Positions 60,276 through 64,000 of a stretch of 64,000 nt of DNA are shown here, piece after piece. The number at the start of each line of letters is the position of its first letter. Within the stretch, counting starts at the first letter, position 1. The position numbers and the translations under genes were made by a program. This DNA is from CAVVIG01 sp050249955 (GTDB taxonomy: Bacteria > Acidobacteriota > Vicinamibacteria > Vicinamibacterales > CAVVIG01): NCBI GenBank assembly GCA_050249955.1, contig JBFWPN010000004.1, forward strand, positions 310,001 to 374,000, given 5' to 3'. The notes beneath the pieces are model-generated. The model was not told the origin of the DNA. It did not search any database and saw nothing but the letters and a program-made list of their open reading frames with translations.

Positions 60276-62276
60276 ATGATGCATCATCGATTCCGACGTC
60301 TTGCGAACGCCACGACCCGTGTCCTTGCCTTCGCCGCCATTGTCTCGACGGCTGCTGCGTGGCACGGCACGGGCACGCCAGTGGTGCGCGCACAGGGGCA
60401 GGCCGCCCGTCCAGTGACAATCAGGTTCAGTGCAACGGTTGGCGAACTGCCGATCTCGTGCGCCGGTGCGTTCGAACAGATTGGCACCACCCGTTCAACC
60501 CTTCACCTGCAGGACCTGAAGTTCTACCTGTCGCAGGTTCGGCTCCTCACCACATCTGGTGCCGAGGTGCCGGTGGAACTGGAGCAGGACGGACGCTGGC
60601 AGCAGGACGATGTGGCGCTGCTGGATTTCGAGGACGGCACCGGAACGTGCGCGAACGGGTCGAAGGACACACGGATGGTGGTGACCGGCCAGGTGCCGGG
60701 TGGCCGGTACGCTGGCCTGAGGTTCACCCTCGGCGTACCGTTCGAGAAGAACCACCGCGACCCGGTGAAGGCCGGTGCGCCACTGAACCTGTCACGGATG
60801 TTCTGGGTCTGGAACGCGGGCTACAAGTTCCTCCGCTTCGACTACACGAGCACGGGGCAGCCGCGTGGGGCGTTCGTGCACCTGGGCAGCACGAACTGCA
60901 CACCCAACCAGACCCGACTCACCATCCCGACCGCGTGTGCGCACCCCAATAGGGTCGAGGTATCGCTGCCGTCCTTCGACATCGAGCGGGACGTCGTCGT
61001 CGCCGACATGGCCAGCCTGCTTGCGGACGCGGACATCGACATGAACACGCCGGACACGGCGGAGGGATGCATGTCGGCACAGACTGATCCGGAGTGTGTT
61101 CCGGTGCTGGCGCGCCTGGGGCTGCCCGTGGCGGATCGGCCGGCGGGCGAGCAGCAGGTGTTCCGGCGCGCCGGTGCCGGCACGGCCGCGGCCTTCCAGT
61201 GGCGCCTCCCGGACGGGTTTCCGGTTCCCAAGGTGCCGGCCGACAACCCCATGACGATCGAGAAGGTGGAGCTCGGGCGATTCCTTTTCTACGACACGCG
61301 GCTCTCCGCGAACGGCACGCAGTCGTGCGCCACCTGCCACCGCCAGTCGCTGGCGTTCACCGACGGGCGGGCTGTCGGACTGGGCGCGACGGGCGAGGCC
61401 CATACGCGGGGGCCGATGAGCCTGACCAACATCGCTTACAGTCCCGTGCTCACCTGGGCGAACCCGCTCATGACGTCGCTCGAGCGGCAGGCGCTCGTGC
61501 CGATGGTCGGAGAGAACCCGGTGGAGCTCGGCCTCGCGGGGCACGAGCCGGAGCTCTTCGCTCGGCTGAAGGCCGAGCCCGAGTACCGGCGACTCTTTCC
61601 ACGGGTGTTCCCCGACGCGGCGGATCCGTTCACGCTCGAACACATCGCGAAGGCAATCGCTGCCTTCGAGCGGACGCTCATCTCCGGCACGTCTCCCTAC
61701 GACCGGTATCAGTACGGTGGCGACGCCGCAGCCATCAGCGAGTCGGCGAAGCGCGGCGAGGAGCTGTTCTTCGGAGAGAAGACCGAGTGCTTTCACTGTC
61801 ACGGCGGGTTCAACCTCACCGAGACGGTCGACTTCGACGGAAAGGCGGAACTCGAGATCGAGTTCCACAACACCGGGCTCTACAACATCGGCAGGCAGGG
61901 CAACTACCCGCCTGGCAACACCGGCGTGCATGGCGTGACCGGCAGGGCCGACGACATGGGGCGCTTCAAGGCGCCGTCGCTCCGCAACATTGCAGTCACG
62001 GCACCCTACATGCACGATGGCAGCATCGCCACGCTGGACGATGTGCTGAGCCACTACGCCGCCGGCGGCCGGACACTCGCCACAGGCCCGCATGCCGGGG
62101 TGGGGGCCGACAGCCCCCTTCGGAGCGGCTTCGTGCGCGGCTTCTCCCTCTCGGCCCAGGAACGGGCAGACCTCCTCGCGTTCCTGCAGGCGCTCACCGA
62201 CAACGCCTTCCTGGTCGATTCCAGGTTCGCGGATCCCTGGCCCGCGCACGCATCCCCGTCGCACGATCGCCACTGA
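60276..62276 (+). CDS. MbnP-MbnH fusion (copper protein joined to its di-haem oxidase)
   Basis: A 666-residue exported protein. Residues about 46-283 are an MbnP domain (metallo-mystery-pair protein) with six Cys (62, 125, 208, 221, 265, 274), the signature MFWVWNAGYKFLRFDY (Trp177, Trp179) and the end motif EGCMSAQTDPECVPVLARLGL. After a linker, residues about 306-656 are MbnH: CATCH (351-355), CFHCH (505-509) and YMHDGSIATLDDVL. In methanotrophs MbnH oxidises a Trp of MbnP to kynurenine at a copper site. Here enzyme and substrate are one chain. The region is continuous, with no stop or frameshift. Confidence 0.85.
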   Translation: MMHHRFRRLANATTRVLAFAAIVSTAAAWHGTGTPVVRAQGQAARPVTIRFSATVGELPISCAGAFEQIGTTRSTLHLQDLKFYLSQVRLLTTSGAEVPVELEQDGRWQQDDVALLDFEDGTGTCANGSKDTRMVVTGQVPGGRYAGLRFTLGVPFEKNHRDPVKAGAPLNLSRMFWVWNAGYKFLRFDYTSTGQPRGAFVHLGSTNCTPNQTRLTIPTACAHPNRVEVSLPSFDIERDVVVADMASLLADADIDMNTPDTAEGCMSAQTDPECVPVLARLGLPVADRPAGEQQVFRRAGAGTAAAFQWRLPDGFPVPKVPADNPMTIEKVELGRFLFYDTRLSANGTQSCATCHRQSLAFTDGRAVGLGATGEAHTRGPMSLTNIAYSPVLTWANPLMTSLERQALVPMVGENPVELGLAGHEPELFARLKAEPEYRRLFPRVFPDAADPFTLEHIAKAIAAFERTLISGTSPYDRYQYGGDAAAISESAKRGEELFFGEKTECFHCHGGFNLTETVDFDGKAELEIEFHNTGLYNIGRQGNYPPGNTGVHGVTGRADDMGRFKAPSLRNIAVTAPYMHDGSIATLDDVLSHYAAGGRTLATGPHAGVGADSPLRSGFVRGFSLSAQERADLLAFLQALTDNAFLVDSRFADPWPAHASPSHDRH

Positions 62277-62280
62277 CTGC

Positions 62281-62305
62281 GCGCCCCGCAGGGGCGCCGT
62301 ATGGT
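62281..62305 (+). promoter_or_regulatory. Short hairpin and -10-like TATGGT
   Basis: A 7-base-pair hairpin (62281-62287 with 62291-62297) directly precedes TATGGT (62300-62305), which lies 9 bases before ATG 62315. The hairpin may end the fusion gene transcript and the hexamer may start the next. Confidence 0.3.
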
Positions 62306-62314
62306 CTTCCTTCC

Positions 62315-62812
62315 ATGTCAACCAGACCGACCCACTCGCCGGCGCAGCTCGCCGCCGCCTGGCGCGCTGCGCTCGCAGACGCCGCGCTCCTGGCCCTCAC
62401 GGCCGTGCATCACCTCTATGGTGCGTGGCGCTTCGACACACCCTGGCGCGGGCACGTGGCGCATATCGCGGCATGGCTGTGCCTGCTGCTGGGAGCGTTG
62501 CTCGTCGCCTGGTGGCGCGCGCCGGTGTGGCCCGTGCGCATGGCCGCTGCAGCGGCCTTCACGATGACGAGCGTGATCATCGGCGTGGCCTGGCTCGGCC
62601 TGTTCGAGGGGGCCTACAACCACGGCCTGAAGGGGCTCGCCGGACTCGCCAGCCTGCCAGCCCCGGTGTTCGACCGTCTGTTCCCACCATCCCTCTACGA
62701 ACCACCCGGCGACCTCGCCTTCGAGATCTCGGGCGTCCTTCAACTGCCTGCCGGGCTGCTGGCCGGCCACTGCGCGCGGGCGTTCGCACGCGCCGCGCGG
62801 GAGTCCTCATGA
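62315..62812 (+). CDS. Small membrane protein beside copper genes
   Basis: A 165-residue protein with three or four hydrophobic segments (about 18-38, 47-65, 70-95 and 140-158). Conserved-looking His residues cluster at the first helix and loop (AVHHLYGAWRFDTPWRGHVAH), which could bind a metal or haem. The family is unknown to me. It is translationally coupled to the TonB receptor that follows (ATGA) and follows the MbnP-MbnH gene, so a part in the same process is likely. Confidence 0.55.
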   Translation: MSTRPTHSPAQLAAAWRAALADAALLALTAVHHLYGAWRFDTPWRGHVAHIAAWLCLLLGALLVAWWRAPVWPVRMAAAAAFTMTSVIIGVAWLGLFEGAYNHGLKGLAGLASLPAPVFDRLFPPSLYEPPGDLAFEISGVLQLPAGLLAGHCARAFARAARESS

Positions 62813-64000
62813 GTCTGACAGAACGCGCGTGGCCCCTCGTCGGGGCTCTCCTTGTCCTCTGCGCCGGTGCCACCGGCGCCCGTGCCCAGTCCGGCACGCT
62901 CATTGGCACCGTGGTCGACGGATCGGGCGGGGCCGTGGTGGCGGCCAGTGTCACGGTCGAGGCTGCCGGGTCGGCGCTCTCAGCCACCACGGACACCAAC
63001 GGCCGCTTCGTCATCACCGGGGTGCCCGCAGGTCGGATTCACGTGGCGGTCGAGAAGCCGCTGTTCGAACGCGGAGAGGTCGATGTGGAGGCCGGGGTCG
63101 GCGGCGAGGTCCGCGTGGTGCTCACACCGGCCGGCATCCGGGAGGCGATCACGGTGACGTCGGCTATCGTCGATGCCATGTCCTCCGATGCGTATGGCAG
63201 TGCGCAGACGATCGTCAGCGCCGAACAGGTGGCGAGCCTGAATGCCGTGGATCTCGCCTCCGCGCTGCGGCGCACGCCAGGCGTGACCATTTCGCGATTC
63301 AACCCGGTTGGCGCCTTCGGCGGGACCGAGGGCGGGGCCGTCTACGTTCGCGGGCTCGGGGCGAGCCGCCCGGGCAGCGAGATCAAGTCGTATGTGGACG
63401 GCGTGCCGTTCTACATGGCGGTCTGGGGACACCCGCTGCTCGACCTGCTGCCAGTCAACGCCGTGGACCGGATCACGGTCTTCAAAGGGCCGCAACCGCA
63501 GACGTATGGCAACACGTTCTCTGCCATCGACCTGGCGACGCGGCGTGCCAGGGGTGAAGGCAGCACGATGCGCTTGAAGCTGTCGGGCGGTTCTTTCGGG
63601 ACGGTGGTCGAGCAGGCCGACGTGACCGGGCGACACGGGGCGTGGGACTTCGCGGTGGCGCAGGGGTTTGCCCGCTCGAATGGGCATCGCGCCGGTGCCG
63701 ACGGTCGACTGTCCAACGTGCTCGCGAGAGCGGGTCGACAGCTCAGCCCCCACTGGAACGTGTCGGGGCTGGTCATGGCGCTCGACAACAAGGCGTCGGA
63801 TCCCGGCGTCCAGGGACGTCCCGACACGAGGACCGGACGGTACGACACCAACGGCACCCTGGCCGCCGTGACGCTGGCGCACCGCTTCGACCGGGCGTCG
63901 GGAACGGTGATCGCGTACGCCAATCGGGGCGAAGGCAACTGGCTCGCACAGCCAGGACTCGACGGAGATACGCTGTCGTCATTTGCCCTCTCCGGTGTCC
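62809..64000 (+). CDS. TonB-dependent receptor, 3' end outside window
   Basis: The N-terminal 397 codons of an outer-membrane receptor that runs off the end. The signal peptide ends ATGARAQSG. A carboxypeptidase-regulatory-like domain follows (GTVVDGSGGAVVAASVTVEA, then NGRFVITGVPAGRIHVAVE), then a plug (SLNAVDLASALRRTPGVTIS, RGLGASRPGSEIKSYVDGVP, and VFKGPQPQTYGNTFSAIDL). The coding frame starts at the ATG overlapping the previous stop. Its coupling to the membrane protein and position behind MbnP-MbnH suggest a copper-related ligand, which is inference. Confidence 0.8.
   Translation, partial: MSLTERAWPLVGALLVLCAGATGARAQSGTLIGTVVDGSGGAVVAASVTVEAAGSALSATTDTNGRFVITGVPAGRIHVAVEKPLFERGEVDVEAGVGGEVRVVLTPAGIREAITVTSAIVDAMSSDAYGSAQTIVSAEQVASLNAVDLASALRRTPGVTISRFNPVGAFGGTEGGAVYVRGLGASRPGSEIKSYVDGVPFYMAVWGHPLLDLLPVNAVDRITVFKGPQPQTYGNTFSAIDLATRRARGEGSTMRLKLSGGSFGTVVEQADVTGRHGAWDFAVAQGFARSNGHRAGADGRLSNVLARAGRQLSPHWNVSGLVMALDNKASDPGVQGRPDTRTGRYDTNGTLAAVTLAHRFDRASGTVIAYANRGEGNWLAQPGLDGDTLSSFALSGV

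Noticed and set aside
1..64000. tRNA, rRNA, CRISPR arrays, phage genes and insertion sequences
   Set aside because: I looked for cloverleaf-like stems, regularly spaced repeats, integrases and transposases and saw none.

Overview
The window is very GC-rich DNA with a strong G/C bias at third codon positions. It reads as the chromosome of a free-living Gram-negative bacterium, most likely an acidobacterium (Vicinamibacteria-like). This placement is an inference from gene families: Oar-like TonB-dependent receptors with an N-terminal carboxypeptidase-regulatory domain, a VWA protein of the type common in Acidobacteria, DUF6152-type proteins, and many small secreted cytochromes. I found no tRNA, rRNA, CRISPR array, phage or insertion sequence. 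No gap between genes exceeds 300 bases.

Layout. 1-8.5 kb: a VWA protein cut by the window edge, a CotH-like secreted protein, a cupin, a metallo-beta-lactamase-fold protein, a cytochrome c lipoprotein and small housekeeping-type enzymes. 8.4-19 kb: a secreted beta-helix protein with two CBM6-like modules, a hybrid histidine kinase, a TPR protein and a large Oar-like receptor. 19-28.6 kb: a NifS-like PLP enzyme, a glycosyltransferase, a three-gene secreted-protein operon behind a near-consensus promoter, two paralogous membrane proteins, two cytochrome c'-like proteins flanking a serine hydrolase, and a remnant of a PQQ-type propeller gene. 28.6-36.6 kb: a two-gene operon with a metal-binding-motif protein and a degenerate copper-monooxygenase-like cytochrome, an APH kinase, an NTF2-like protein, a TPR-SET methyltransferase facing a 43-residue basic protein, and an amidase.

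36.8-49.1 kb is the most striking part. It is a tight 13-gene operon encoding a discrete (type II) acyl-assembly line: malonyltransferase, FabZ, ketosynthase, FabG, one ACP and two FabL-like reductases. This is combined with a complete polyketide beta-branching cassette (HMG-CoA-synthase homologue, PksH-like and PksI-like crotonases). It ends with an alpha-oxoamine synthase, an accompanying short-chain reductase and an FAD oxidoreductase fused to an SRPBCC domain. There is no modular PKS and no thioesterase. The likely product is a beta-branched acyl chain released by condensation with an amino acid. I do not recognise this combination as a described pathway.

49.1-64 kb looks like a copper-related envelope region. 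It holds CopC beside an MbnH-like di-haem protein, a single-chain fusion of MbnP and MbnH, a TlpA-like thioredoxin, two beta-propeller proteins that share a CxCC motif, and three TonB-dependent receptors, the last cut by the window end.

Several isolated genes have a -10-like hexamer only 6-10 bases upstream of the start codon and no Shine-Dalgarno. This suggests leaderless transcripts.
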